Positions 1-8,486 of a stretch of DNA of 64,000 bases are shown in pieces. The stretch is taken from assembly GCA_965222215.1 (NCBI GenBank), contig OZ244931.1, positions 1,550,001 through 1,614,000 on the forward strand, in the 5' to 3' direction. The position numbers were made by a program, and so were the translations under genes. The notes beneath the pieces were generated by a model. That model made no database searches and had not been told where the DNA came from. It saw only the letters and a list, made by a program, of their open reading frames with translations. Numbering within the stretch: the stretch's first letter is position 1; the number at the start of each line of letters is the position of its first letter. The DNA is from JABJAG01 sp965222215 (GTDB taxonomy: Bacteria > Pseudomonadota > Alphaproteobacteria > UBA6615).

Positions 1-171
1 TCCATCGAATCGATGCTCCAGCGGGCGCGATCCCGGACGGAAGCGGTTCCGGTGGTTCTCAATACCCACGAATGCGAGGAAGCGGCCATGCGGCGCACGC
101 TGGAGCGCATTGAAGCGTTGGATTCCGTCGTCGAAGCGCCGACAATGATACGAATCGAATCGCTGGTGTAA
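1..171 (+). CDS. hom: Homoserine dehydrogenase, C-terminal fragment
   Basis: The window opens inside a gene. Reading from base 1 gives 56 residues and a TAA stop. The residues (PVVLNTHECEEAAMRRTLER, then a short beta strand ending in RIESLV) match the end of the regulatory ACT domain of homoserine dehydrogenase. That enzyme makes homoserine from aspartate semialdehyde for threonine and methionine. The start lies outside the window. The next two genes, glpX and recJ on the same strand, form the usual alphaproteobacterial hom-glpX-recJ order, which supports the call more than the short fragment alone. Confidence 0.8.
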   Translation, partial: SIESMLQRARSRTEAVPVVLNTHECEEAAMRRTLERIEALDSVVEAPTMIRIESLV

Positions 172-212
172 TTCCGACCGCCGGTCGGCAGGTCAGGAAC
201 ACAAAAGAAAGA

Positions 213-1208
213 ATGGGGAAACGCATGAGCAGCACGGCTGAGGCGGTGATGGACCGCAACATGGCGATTGAAGCCGTTCGGGTGACTGAAGCGGCCGCCA
301 TCGCGGCGGCGAAGTGGGTCGGACGCGGCAATGAGAAAGAGGCCGATGCCGCCGCGGTCGATGCAATGCGCGAGGCTCTCAACGGACTGAAGATCGACGG
401 CACTGTCGTAATCGGCGAGGGCGAGCGCGATGAAGCGCCGATGCTCTACATTGGCGAAAAAGTCGGTGCCGGCGGCCCCAAGATCGATATTGCGCTCGAT
501 CCTCTCGAAGGTACGACAATCACGGCAAAAGCGAATGCGAACGCAATGGCCGTCCTGGCCCTTGCGCCGGATGGCGATTTTCTGAACGCGCCGGACGTCT
601 ACATGGAAAAGATCGCGATCGGCGGTGGCTACAAGGATGGCCTGATCGACATCAACGCGTCCCCGGCGGAAAATCTGGACAAGCTCGCGAAAGAAAAAGG
701 CGTCGACGTGTCCCGCCTGACTGTATGCATACTCGACCGGCCCCGCCATGAGGAACTCATCGGTGCGGTGCGCGACGCGGGCGCCCGGATATTCCTGATC
801 TCGGACGGTGACATCTTTGGCGTGATGGCGACTTCCGATCCCCACAGCGGGATCGATATGTATCTCGGCAGTGGTGGTGCACCGGAGGGCGTGCTGGCGG
901 CTGCTGCGTTGCAGAGCATCGGCGGACAAATCCAGGGCAAGCTCCTGTTCCGGAATGACGATGAGATAGGCCGCGCGCGAAAGCTGGGTATCGAAGACCT
1001 CGATCGGGTTTACGATCGTGATGATCTTGCATCTGGCGATGTGATCTTCTCGGCGACGGGCGTCACCGATGGTGCGATGTTGAAAGGCGTCCGGCGTCAC
1101 AAGACCGGAGCGGAAACCCATTCGATCGTCATGCGTTCGGTGACGGGGACGGTCCGCGAAGTGATGACGCGCCATAACTTCGATCGCAAACCGGGTTTCG
1201 ACGACTGA
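213..1208 (+). CDS. glpX: Class II fructose-1,6-bisphosphatase
   Basis: Dephosphorylates fructose-1,6-bisphosphate to fructose-6-phosphate in gluconeogenesis, in the cytoplasm. The 331-residue length is the family norm. The GlpX signature is clear: GEGERDEAPMLYIGEKVG near residue 70, and the metal/phosphate motif DPLEGT near residue 95. A GSGGAPEGVLAAAAL segment near residue 220 is also typical. The first ATG is at 213; a second in-frame ATG at 225 follows a purine-rich GGGGAAA and could be the real start. It sits 41 bases after hom and 7 bases before recJ, so the three are probably one transcript. Confidence 0.96.
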   Translation: MGKRMSSTAEAVMDRNMAIEAVRVTEAAAIAAAKWVGRGNEKEADAAAVDAMREALNGLKIDGTVVIGEGERDEAPMLYIGEKVGAGGPKIDIALDPLEGTTITAKANANAMAVLALAPDGDFLNAPDVYMEKIAIGGGYKDGLIDINASPAENLDKLAKEKGVDVSRLTVCILDRPRHEELIGAVRDAGARIFLISDGDIFGVMATSDPHSGIDMYLGSGGAPEGVLAAAALQSIGGQIQGKLLFRNDDEIGRARKLGIEDLDRVYDRDDLASGDVIFSATGVTDGAMLKGVRRHKTGAETHSIVMRSVTGTVREVMTRHNFDRKPGFDD

Positions 1209-1215
1209 TCCACGC

Positions 1216-3024
1216 ATGACACAGGCTGCCGAACCGACCAGCGCCGGAGCGCCCGCTCCGGGCATCCTTGTCGAGCGGTCGGCTACCGGCAAACGCTGGC
1301 TGCTGCGTGAGGCCGACAACCGCGCCGGTCTGGTGCTTTCCCAGCGGCTCGGCTTACCCGAAGTCGTCGGTCGTGTGATGGCGGCGCGGGGTATCGGTGT
1401 CGACGAGGCACCGTCGTTTCTCGAACCGACCCTGCGCGACGCGCTGCCGGACCCTACGTCTCTCGCCGGTATGGAGGAGGCGGCTGCGCGGCTCGCCGCT
1501 GGCGTGCGCAACGGTGAGCCCATCGCGATCTTCGGCGACTACGACGTGGACGGGGCAACGTCTTCGGCCTTGCTCGCCCGTTTCCTGTCCGCGGTGGGTG
1601 TCCCGGCGCGCGTGTATATCCCCGACCGCATCGCTGAAGGATACGGTCCGACCACACCCGCCATGCTGCGGCTCAAATCGGAAGGCGCAAAACTGGTCGT
1701 CACCGTTGACTGTGGCACCACGGCGTTCGAACCCCTGGAAGCGGCGGCGGAAGCCGGCCTGGATGTGGTCGTTGTGGACCACCATGTCGCAGAACCGGCT
1801 TTGCCGCGTGCCGCGGCCGTGGTGAACCCCAATCGCCTCGACGACACGAGCGGGCAGGGCGCGCTGGCAGCGGTCGGTGTGTCCTTCCTGCTGGCTGTGG
1901 CCACCAATCGCGCGTTGCGCGACAGCGGCTGGTATGGGGAACAGGGCCGGACGGAACCCGATCTTCTCGGGCTGCTGGATCTCGTCGCGCTCGGGACGGT
2001 GTGCGATGTGGTGCCGCTCGTCGGACTGAATCGGGCGTTCGTCAGCCAGGGACTGAAGGTGATGGGGCGTCGGCACAACCCCGGCCTCGTGGCGTTGTCC
2101 GACGTTGCGCGCGTCGATTCCCGGCTGACGGAGTACCACGCCGGGTTCCTGCTCGGCCCGCGCGTGAACGCGGGCGGGCGAGTCGGAGAGGCCGGCCTCG
2201 GCGCGCGGCTACTGATGACGCAGGACAGCGGCGAGGCGCTGGAGATCGCGCAGAAGCTCGATGGTTGGAATACGGAGCGGCGGGAGATCGAGGCGCAGGT
2301 GCTGGAAGATGCCATCGCCCAGGTGGAAGGCTCTGACCTGTCCGCTGCACTGATCGTTGCTTCGGGCGAGGGATGGCATCCAGGCGTGATCGGCATTGTC
2401 GCCGGCCGGCTGAAGGAGCGCTTCAACCGGCCTGCTTTCGTCATTGGTTTCGAGGGTTCCGAGGGCAAGGGATCGGGTCGTTCCGTCGAAGGCGTGGACC
2501 TGGGCAGCGCGGTGATTGCCGCGCGTCAGGCCGGCCTGTTGATCAACGGCGGCGGCCACAAGATGGCGGCGGGCCTGACCGTCGCGCGTGAAAAGCTTGC
2601 GGATCTGCAGGCGTTTCTGGAGGAACGCGTGGCGGCGGATGTCGCGCGCAATGCCGTGGTGCCCACCCTTCGCATCGACGGGGAAATGGCAATGTCGGGT
2701 GTACAGCCGGACTTCGTGGCCGCGCTGGAACAGCTGGCGCCGTTCGGGTCAGGCAACTCGGAGCCGCGCTTTGCACTGAACGATGTTCGGGTCGCGAAGG
2801 CCGACGTGGTCGGCACGGGGCATGTGCGCTGTTTCCTGACGGACAACACCGGCGCGCGGCTGAAGGCCATCGCTTTCCGCGCCGCGGGCGAGCCGCTGGG
2901 CGATCTGTTGCTGGACAAGAATGGCCTCGGTATTCGGCTGGCAGGCAAACTGCGGCCCGATACCTGGCAGGGTCGCAACGACGTGCAGCTGATTATCGAC
3001 GACGCGGCCTACGCGGCGTCGTAA
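1216..3024 (+). CDS. recJ: Single-stranded-DNA-specific exonuclease RecJ
   Basis: A 5'-to-3' ssDNA exonuclease that acts in recombination and mismatch repair. At 602 residues it is full length. DHH-family motifs appear in order: FGDYDVDGATSSALLARF near residue 105, VTVDCGT near 165, VVVVDHH near 185 and GTVCDVVPL near 260. The DHHA1 part has GRSVEGVDL and the INGGGHKMAAG motif near residue 440, followed by an OB-like C-terminal domain. It starts 7 bases after glpX. Its last 16 bases overlap the convergent TenA-like gene. Confidence 0.97.
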   Translation: MTQAAEPTSAGAPAPGILVERSATGKRWLLREADNRAGLVLSQRLGLPEVVGRVMAARGIGVDEAPSFLEPTLRDALPDPTSLAGMEEAAARLAAGVRNGEPIAIFGDYDVDGATSSALLARFLSAVGVPARVYIPDRIAEGYGPTTPAMLRLKSEGAKLVVTVDCGTTAFEPLEAAAEAGLDVVVVDHHVAEPALPRAAAVVNPNRLDDTSGQGALAAVGVSFLLAVATNRALRDSGWYGEQGRTEPDLLGLLDLVALGTVCDVVPLVGLNRAFVSQGLKVMGRRHNPGLVALSDVARVDSRLTEYHAGFLLGPRVNAGGRVGEAGLGARLLMTQDSGEALEIAQKLDGWNTERREIEAQVLEDAIAQVEGSDLSAALIVASGEGWHPGVIGIVAGRLKERFNRPAFVIGFEGSEGKGSGRSVEGVDLGSAVIAARQAGLLINGGGHKMAAGLTVAREKLADLQAFLEERVAADVARNAVVPTLRIDGEMAMSGVQPDFVAALEQLAPFGSGNSEPRFALNDVRVAKADVVGTGHVRCFLTDNTGARLKAIAFRAAGEPLGDLLLDKNGLGIRLAGKLRPDTWQGRNDVQLIIDDAAYAAS

Positions 3025-3674
3025 CTCGCGGCGAAGAACGCCGCTTCCAGCTTCAACGCTTCGACGAAAGCCGCTTCGGCGCGATCCCGGTTCTCGGTCG
3101 GGGCGTCGGCCGCTTCACGGTCCAGTTCGGCGCGCATCCAATGGACGAAATCCGCAAAGCCGGCGTCCGCATGGAGCGTGATCCATTCCGACAGGTAGAA
3201 GCGCTTCGGCAACGCGGCACCGCGCGCAACGGCGTCGCTCGCCCACTGCAGATACACCCACTCGACCGGGACCAGGACGGCCAGAATGTCGAGGTAACTC
3301 CCACTCCCGCGCTGACGCAGCATGAGATCCTCGAACCGCTCGACCACCGGATGTTCGACAGGGTTGTCGAATGTCGGTGGCGGTGCTCCGAAGGCATCGA
3401 ACGACCGCAGGAAATAGTCGTTCTCCTCGCTCGTCAGCACCCCAAGAAAACCAGCGAAGCGCGATTTCGCCGGCATGCCGGGCGCGCAGGCCACGGCGTG
3501 CCCGACGGCAGCGGTCAAAGCCTCGATAAAAGCATAGTCGAGCCGCAGGTATTGGGCATAGACGGTGTCGGCAATCTCATCGGCGACCAACTCCCGCACG
3601 AAGGGGTTGTCGGTCGCCGCGGCCCATGCGGCGGCGTGCTTGCTGCGCAAATTCTCGGAAAAGCTCTCGGCCAT
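3009..3674 (-). CDS. TenA/thiaminase II family protein lacking the usual active-site Cys
   Basis: An all-helical protein of the TenA (thiaminase II) family, linked to salvage of thiamin pyrimidine breakdown products. The N-terminal FSENLRSKHAAAWAAATDNPF and the central YLRLDYAFIEAL region fit TenA. In the class with a catalytic cysteine the central motif reads P-C-x-W-x-Y. Here it reads PVEWVY, so the Cys is Val, which points to the TenA_E-type subfamily. I chose ATG 3674 because it aligns with family N-termini. A TTG at 3710 would add 12 residues, with a GGAG directly against it. It overlaps the recJ 3' end by 16 bases, tail to tail. Confidence 0.8.
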   Translation of the reverse strand: MAESFSENLRSKHAAAWAAATDNPFVRELVADEIADTVYAQYLRLDYAFIEALTAAVGHAVACAPGMPAKSRFAGFLGVLTSEENDYFLRSFDAFGAPPPTFDNPVEHPVVERFEDLMLRQRGSGSYLDILAVLVPVEWVYLQWASDAVARGAALPKRFYLSEWITLHADAGFADFVHWMRAELDREAADAPTENRDRAEAAFVEALKLEAAFFAASYDAA

Positions 3675-3775
3675 TGAGACGTCATCGTGGTCGTGGAACG
3701 TATCCGACAACTCCTACCACTCGTCCCGCATATGCGCATCTATCGAAGGACCTGACGCGGGTGCGCGCAGCGCCC

Positions 3776-3804
3776 TTGATTTCGCGCGTGGGTGCCGTTA
3801 TGTC
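3776..3804 (+). promoter_or_regulatory. Candidate sigma-70 promoter of tRNA-Glu
   Basis: TTGATT (3776-3781) and TATGTC (3799-3804) are separated by 17 bases and lie 25 bases before the tRNA 5' end. This is the expected place for the tRNA promoter. The match is by eye only. Confidence 0.4.
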
Positions 3805-3829
3805 GTGTCCGCCTTTTTAAGGTCCCGGC

Positions 3830-3905
3830 GTCCCCATCGTCTAGAGGCCTAGGACACCACCCTTTCAAGGTGGAGACACGGGTTCGAACCCCGTTGGGGA
3901 CGCCA
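3830..3905 (+). tRNA. tRNA-Glu (anticodon UUC)
   Basis: A 76-base cloverleaf. The acceptor stem GTCCCCA pairs with TGGGGAC. The D-arm region is CGTCTAGAGGCCTAGGACA, as in bacterial tRNA-Glu. The anticodon stem CCACC/GGTGG carries the loop CTTTCAA, giving anticodon TTC. The T-arm contains GGTTCGAACC. The discriminator G is followed by an encoded CCA. It stands alone between the TenA-like gene and a cupin gene; no integrase or duplicated 3' end is seen beside it. Confidence 0.97.
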
Positions 3906-4082
3906 ATTTTCCCTAAATTGATCGAATCGATTTCGCGATGGTGCGCGGCTGCCCCTGTCGGCCGGGAGCCTTTTCGCGCCTGAAGGCCGTCGGCCCGTGC
4001 TCCCAACCGGGTTGAGCAAATCAGCGAGCTTGTCTCATCATAGGCTGAAGGGAAATTACATTCCGAACGGAGGAGAGAATTT

Positions 4083-4487
4083 ATGCCGATATACAAAGGC
4101 GACGAAATGGTTCCGACGCCGGACAGCGCTCGACCGCACATCATGATGAAGCAGTATGGTGGCGAGCTCATCAAGGCCGGGATTGTGACCTACGCGCAGG
4201 GCGATGCGCCGCCGCCGCATGTCCATCCAACCGATGAGCAATGGATCTACCTGCTCGAGGGGCGCCTCGCGGCGATACTCGGTGACGAGCTCGACATCAT
4301 CGGCCCTGGTGACATGGTCTATATCCCGCGCGGCGTGCCGCACGGCATACGTCTGCTTGGATCCGAGTGCCGTTTCTTTACCTGCAAAAGCCCGGCAGGG
4401 TCGGGCGCGCTCAGCGAGGATTACACGCCGATCTCGAACCTGGATGAAATGATCCGCCGTTTGGACGAGGCGGCGGCCGACGCCTGA
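4083..4487 (+). CDS. Small single-domain cupin protein
   Basis: A 134-residue cupin beta-barrel protein, cytoplasmic. Cupin motif 1 is visible as PPPHVHPTDEQWIYLLEG (residues about 42-59), with two His and a Glu as likely metal ligands. Motif 2 is GDMVYIPRGVPHGI near residue 78. A strong ribosome site (GGAGGAGAG) precedes the ATG. It is read in the same direction as the FrsA-like hydrolase 135 bases downstream, so it may belong to the same catabolic unit. The substrate cannot be told from sequence: such cupins can be dioxygenases, isomerases or small-molecule sensors. Confidence 0.85.
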   Translation: MPIYKGDEMVPTPDSARPHIMMKQYGGELIKAGIVTYAQGDAPPPHVHPTDEQWIYLLEGRLAAILGDELDIIGPGDMVYIPRGVPHGIRLLGSECRFFTCKSPAGSGALSEDYTPISNLDEMIRRLDEAAADA

Positions 4488-4622
4488 GCGGCATCGGCTA
4501 TTCACCAGGCAGTCATTTTTTCTCCTCATATGCTGATCGGTTTGAGTTGGCGCGCTTGAGCCGACTCTCGCTTCGTCGCACAACCTGCGTATCGCAGAAT
4601 GCGGAATGTCGGGAGGAATAAC

Positions 4623-5834
4623 GTGCGCACACCAAGACTCAACCGTGACGGTCAGCAGTGGATTTTCGACTACGTCGTCCAGGAAACCGGCAAGGTCTTC
4701 CACTGGGACGAAGACGGCCGGCCGCTGCCCAAGAGCGTCAAGAGCCACGCCCAGATCTCCAAGCACCTCGGACGCATCGGCCAGCGGCTCGAGCGTGTTG
4801 CTGCCGAGGAAGAGGCCGCCGGGCACAGTGCGACGGCGTTCGAGCTTTACTACCGTGCCTCGTCGACTTTCGCCCAGGCGCAGCACCCGGTACTCGAGAC
4901 AAACGACGAGAAGCGCTACCTGCACGGCCGCTGCATCGCCAACTACGAAAAGGTGATCGAGCACTCGCCGCACCCGATCGAGCGGCTGGAGGTTCCGTTC
5001 GAAGGTGTTGAACTCCAGTGCAACTTCCACATGCTGCCGGGCAAGCCGAACGCGCCGCTGGTGATCTTCATTCCCGGTTGCGACATGACCAAGGAGAACT
5101 ACCCCGATCCGCGCATTATCCAGGCGCACTATCGCGGGATGCACCTGCTCGTTATCGACGGGCCGGGGCAGGGCATGTCCAACCTGCGCGGCATCAAGCT
5201 GACGCCGGACAACTATGAGCGTGCGGTGTTGGCGATCGCCGAGCACATGGCCGAGCGCGAGGAAGTCGATGCAGACAAGATCGTCGTCTACGCGCTGTCG
5301 ATGGGCGCGCACTGGGGCCTGGAGGTTGCGGCATCCGGCCATCCGTTGATCAAGGCCGTGGCGGGCCCGTGGGCGTCGTACCTCGACAAGTACTACATCC
5401 TCGATACCTTCTCGCCGCGCTACAAGCAGCTCTTCGGCTACCTGATGGGCGCGTCGAGCGAGGAAGAGCTCGACGGTTGGGTACGGCAGATGACCGTCGA
5501 GGGGCGCGAGAAGGACATCAAGTGCCCCGTCCTGATGACCGTGGGAGAGTACGATTCCCGCAGTCCGGTCGAGCTGGTCTACGACTTCTACGACAAGATC
5601 AACGCGCCTAAGGAACTCTGGGTCTACGAGGACACGTATCATCAGGCGCGCATGTTCGGGGAGACCCAGGCCCGCCACGACCATCACATGATGTGCCACG
5701 ACTGGCTGGTCGATGCGCTGGCCGGGAAATACGGCGAGGGCCACGACCGGAAGATGTACCTGCGCACCGGCGGCGGCGGCCCGAACGGTACCCAGGGCGA
5801 GGGCCAGGACGCGCTCCACTGGTGGGAGAGCTAG
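4623..5834 (+). CDS. FrsA/DUF1100-like alpha/beta hydrolase
   Basis: A 403-residue alpha/beta hydrolase with an extra N-terminal helical part (about 130 residues), like FrsA-type and 2,6-dihydroxypseudooxynicotine-hydrolase-type enzymes. The core begins with VIFIPGCDMTKENY. The nucleophile elbow is ALSMGAHWG with Ser about 226. An acid loop (VGEYDSRSP) and a late His in EDTYHQAR complete the triad. GTG 4623 is preferred because GGGAGGAATAAC precedes it; an ATG at 4599 would add 8 residues but has no ribosome site. It ends 4 bases inside the convergent LysR gene. Closeness to a TRAP transporter and a sulfatase suggests hydrolysis of an imported organic compound. The specific substrate is unknown. 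Confidence 0.85.
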   Translation: MRTPRLNRDGQQWIFDYVVQETGKVFHWDEDGRPLPKSVKSHAQISKHLGRIGQRLERVAAEEEAAGHSATAFELYYRASSTFAQAQHPVLETNDEKRYLHGRCIANYEKVIEHSPHPIERLEVPFEGVELQCNFHMLPGKPNAPLVIFIPGCDMTKENYPDPRIIQAHYRGMHLLVIDGPGQGMSNLRGIKLTPDNYERAVLAIAEHMAEREEVDADKIVVYALSMGAHWGLEVAASGHPLIKAVAGPWASYLDKYYILDTFSPRYKQLFGYLMGASSEEELDGWVRQMTVEGREKDIKCPVLMTVGEYDSRSPVELVYDFYDKINAPKELWVYEDTYHQARMFGETQARHDHHMMCHDWLVDALAGKYGEGHDRKMYLRTGGGGPNGTQGEGQDALHWWES

Positions 5835-6781
5835 GCCGCGGTAAGCGCCGCCTCGCAGATTGCCCGCGCGCGCTCGTTGGCTTTTCGGATGTCGATGGTC
5901 AGGCCCTCGCGGAACGCGATCAGTGCCGGGTTCTGCCGCGCCTCGTGAGTGACGTAGCCGAACGGCCTGTACGGGCCCGGCAATCGGAAGGGCAGGACGG
6001 CATAGCCGCCGGATTCGACGAGGTTGCCCGCGATCAGGTCGGGTAGAACCGTTAACATGTCCGAGTTCATCATCACCGCGTTCATGGCGCTGGCCGAACT
6101 GCTCTCGAACGCCGGCAGGTCGATATAGTCGACGCCGACAGCCGTAAGCGCCGCGCGCGTGTCGCGGTTCAGCAGGCTGCCGCGCGCATGGGTTATCCAG
6201 CGCGCCTGTGACAGCATTTCCGGCGTGATCCGGTTGACCGACAGCAACGGGTGCCCAGCACGGCAGACGATGACGTTCTCGCCTTCCGTCAGCCGTTCGA
6301 TGATCAGGTTCGGGATCCCCTCGATCACGTCCACAGGGGCCATGATGAGGTCAAGGTCTCCGGCGACGAGCAACTCAAGCAGTTCGGGCGCATAGCCGTT
6401 GCGCAGCACGATCCGCACGTCCGGATGGCTCTGGAGCCATGAGGCGATGAAACCGGTGGCGACACGCTGGCTGTGGAACGGCGGCGCGCCCACGCGGATT
6501 TCACCTTGCTGTCCCGATGCGTATCGGTCTGCGATTTCAGTTATTTGCTCTGTCGCTGTCCGGATCGACCGGCCATGGTTTGCAAGTTCGCTCCCGAGGG
6601 CCGTGGGCGTGACCGGGTTGCGCCGGGACGCAAAGATCGGTGCGCCGACCTGGGCCTCCAACGCACTCGCCATTCGGCTCAGGGCCGGCTGGCTCGTGTT
6701 GAGGCGTTCGGCCGCGAGTGTGAACGATCCGCTTTCGAAGATTTCCGAAAGCTGGATCAGGTGTTTGGGGTCTATGCTCAT
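5831..6781 (-). CDS. LysR family transcriptional regulator
   Basis: 316 residues. The N-terminal winged helix-turn-helix (residues about 5-62) is typical: LSEIFESGSFTLAAERLNTS followed by QPALSRMASALE. A periplasmic-binding-protein-like effector domain fills the rest. It is divergent from the TRAP transporter operon and convergent with the FrsA-like hydrolase, overlapping that gene's stop by 4 bases. By the usual LysR logic it controls the divergent TRAP genes from the shared 115-base gap, where two inverted repeats lie. The effector is probably the TRAP substrate or a product of it (inference). Confidence 0.93.
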   Translation of the reverse strand: MSIDPKHLIQLSEIFESGSFTLAAERLNTSQPALSRMASALEAQVGAPIFASRRNPVTPTALGSELANHGRSIRTATEQITEIADRYASGQQGEIRVGAPPFHSQRVATGFIASWLQSHPDVRIVLRNGYAPELLELLVAGDLDLIMAPVDVIEGIPNLIIERLTEGENVIVCRAGHPLLSVNRITPEMLSQARWITHARGSLLNRDTRAALTAVGVDYIDLPAFESSSASAMNAVMMNSDMLTVLPDLIAGNLVESGGYAVLPFRLPGPYRPFGYVTHEARQNPALIAFREGLTIDIRKANERARAICEAALTAA

Positions 6782-6783
6782 AT

Positions 6784-6813
6784 CAGAATGATATTTCTGT
6801 ATGAGTTATCATA
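6784..6813. promoter_or_regulatory. Paired inverted repeats, candidate LysR operator
   Basis: Two adjacent inverted repeats lie directly upstream of the LysR start: CAGAA-N6-TTCTG (6784-6799) and TATGA-N4-TCATA (6800-6813). They sit in the divergent gap between the LysR gene and the TRAP operon, where a LysR recognition/activation site is expected. Confidence 0.45.
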
Positions 6814-6896
6814 ATTTTTCAATCTATTCGGACTCGTCTATCCTCAAGAGCAGAACAAGCCGAAAAACCGGCGTCATACAAACTTGGGAGACAAAC

Positions 6897-7934
6897 ATGC
6901 GTCTTTTCTCACGTCTTACGCTCGCGTCCGTCGCGCTGGCAGCTCTGATGGCGCTGCCGGGTGTCGCGCACGCGAAAACCCGTGTTCTGGTTAACTGCTT
7001 CTGGCCGCCACAACACTACGTTTGCACGCAGGTGCTGCCGACCTGGGGCGAGTGGGTTGAGGAGGCGACCGACGGTCGAGTCTCGATCCAGATCCCGCCC
7101 AAGTCGCTGGCGGCACCGCCGGAGCAGTGGGGCTCGGTCGAAAAGGGCATCGCCGACGCGGCGGCCCAGTTCAACGGTTTCGTTGCCAACCGTGTGACCG
7201 GCCCGCTGGTTGCCATGCAGCCTTTCGTCGCCAGTGCGGACGCGCCGGCGATGTCCGAGGCCCTTTGGGAGACCTACCAGAAGTATTTCCCGAATGAATA
7301 TGAGGGCGTGAAAGCGCTTTCCATGTGGGTGATCACCCCGGCCGAGGTCTATAGCCAGAACGATGAGCCAATCAATTCCATCGACGACCTGACGTCCCGG
7401 AAGATCTGGGCGCTGCCGGGCACGGTGGCGAACCTGATGAAGAAGATCGGCGTCGGTGTGGTTGCCGGACCGGCCGTCCAGGCCAACGAGGTGATCTCGC
7501 GCGGCGTTGTGGACGGTCATATCGGGCTCAGCCCGGTGTCGATCGCTCAGTTCCAGCTCGGGCCATACACCAAGTCGATGACCCGGTTTAAAACCCGGAT
7601 CTACTCGACCAGCTTCTCCTTCGTAATGAACGAAAAGAAGTGGGCGGAGATTTCGCCGGCCGATCAGGAAGCCATCATGGCGGTCAGCGGTCCGAAGTTC
7701 GGCCGCATGGCAGCCCAGTTCTGGGTCGACGGGGACAAGGCGGCCATCGACCGCTTCAAATCCGAGTGGGGCATCGAGGTCTATGACGCCGACCCGGCCT
7801 TCGAGGCGGCGCTGACCGAACAGTCGAAGTTCCTGACCGAAGGCTGGATCAAGAAGGCCAACGCCAAGGGCCTCGACGGCCAGGCAGCGTATGACTTCTA
7901 CGTCAACCGGGTGAAAGAGCTCTCCAAGCTCTAG
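6897..7934 (+). CDS. TRAP transporter periplasmic substrate-binding protein (DctP family)
   Basis: Binds the substrate in the periplasm and hands it to the DctQM permease. 345 residues. An N-terminal signal peptide is clear (Arg, then a hydrophobic core, with likely cleavage after AHA near residue 22). The rest has DctP-type segments such as EQWGSVEKGIADAA, VAMQPF and SFSFVMNEKKWAEISPADQE. I chose ATG 6897 because GGGAGA precedes it and the signal peptide begins there; a longer frame from 6801 runs back into the operator region. It is first in the dctPQM operon, 42 bases before dctQ. The ligand cannot be deduced. Confidence 0.94.
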   Translation: MRLFSRLTLASVALAALMALPGVAHAKTRVLVNCFWPPQHYVCTQVLPTWGEWVEEATDGRVSIQIPPKSLAAPPEQWGSVEKGIADAAAQFNGFVANRVTGPLVAMQPFVASADAPAMSEALWETYQKYFPNEYEGVKALSMWVITPAEVYSQNDEPINSIDDLTSRKIWALPGTVANLMKKIGVGVVAGPAVQANEVISRGVVDGHIGLSPVSIAQFQLGPYTKSMTRFKTRIYSTSFSFVMNEKKWAEISPADQEAIMAVSGPKFGRMAAQFWVDGDKAAIDRFKSEWGIEVYDADPAFEAALTEQSKFLTEGWIKKANAKGLDGQAAYDFYVNRVKELSKL

Positions 7935-7976
7935 CACTTCGATCCGAAGCGGTATCCGGGACAGGGGGGACAGGTC

Positions 7977-8486
7977 GTGAAGGCATTCGCACGCGCCGTG
8001 CTGCCACGCATCCTCGCTGTCCTGGAGATCCTTTCGGCGACGCTCCTTTTCGTGATGATGGCGTTGACCTTCGTCGACGTCATTGGACGCTACGTTTTCA
8101 CTGCGCCGGTCTTCGGCGCGGCGGAGATGATCCAGTTCCTGCTTGCCATGACGATCTTCGGCGGGCTGAGCCTTATCAACGCCAGCGACAGCCACATCAC
8201 GGTCGAGCTGTTCGAGCCTTGGCTGAAGCGGCGGATGCCGCGCCTGCAACCGATCATGGTCCAGAGTTTCTCGGTGATGGTCATGGCGATCATCGCCTGG
8301 CAGCTCACGGTCTTCGCGATCGAGTCTCATGAGCTCGGCAGCTTCACCGTGGTCCTCGAATGGCCGCTAGTGGTGGTGGCGGGAACCGTCGCCGGGCTAT
8401 CGATTGTCAGCCTCCTGGCACAGCTTCTCGGCCTGGCCCTTTCTGACGATCCTGACTTCCACAGCGAACACGGGGACCCGATTTGA
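7977..8486 (+). CDS. TRAP transporter small permease (DctQ family)
   Basis: 169 residues with four predicted membrane helices: around residues 12-33, 45-68, 88-110 and 130-152. A GRYVF segment follows the first helix, as in DctQ proteins. It forms the integral membrane complex with DctM. The start is GTG 7977, preceded by a purine-rich GGGGGACAGG. Its TGA stop overlaps the TTG start of dctM (8483), the tight coupling usual for these pairs. Confidence 0.92.
   Translation: MKAFARAVLPRILAVLEILSATLLFVMMALTFVDVIGRYVFTAPVFGAAEMIQFLLAMTIFGGLSLINASDSHITVELFEPWLKRRMPRLQPIMVQSFSVMVMAIIAWQLTVFAIESHELGSFTVVLEWPLVVVAGTVAGLSIVSLLAQLLGLALSDDPDFHSEHGDPI

Noticed and set aside
3906..4082. Integrative element at tRNA-Glu
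   Set aside because: No integrase gene or repeat of the tRNA 3' end was seen downstream; the following genes look ordinary.
4056..5819. 587-codon reverse-strand open frame opposite the cupin and FrsA-like genes
   Set aside because: It runs across two real genes and their gap with no recognisable motif, and is explained by GC-rich codon bias on the forward strand.
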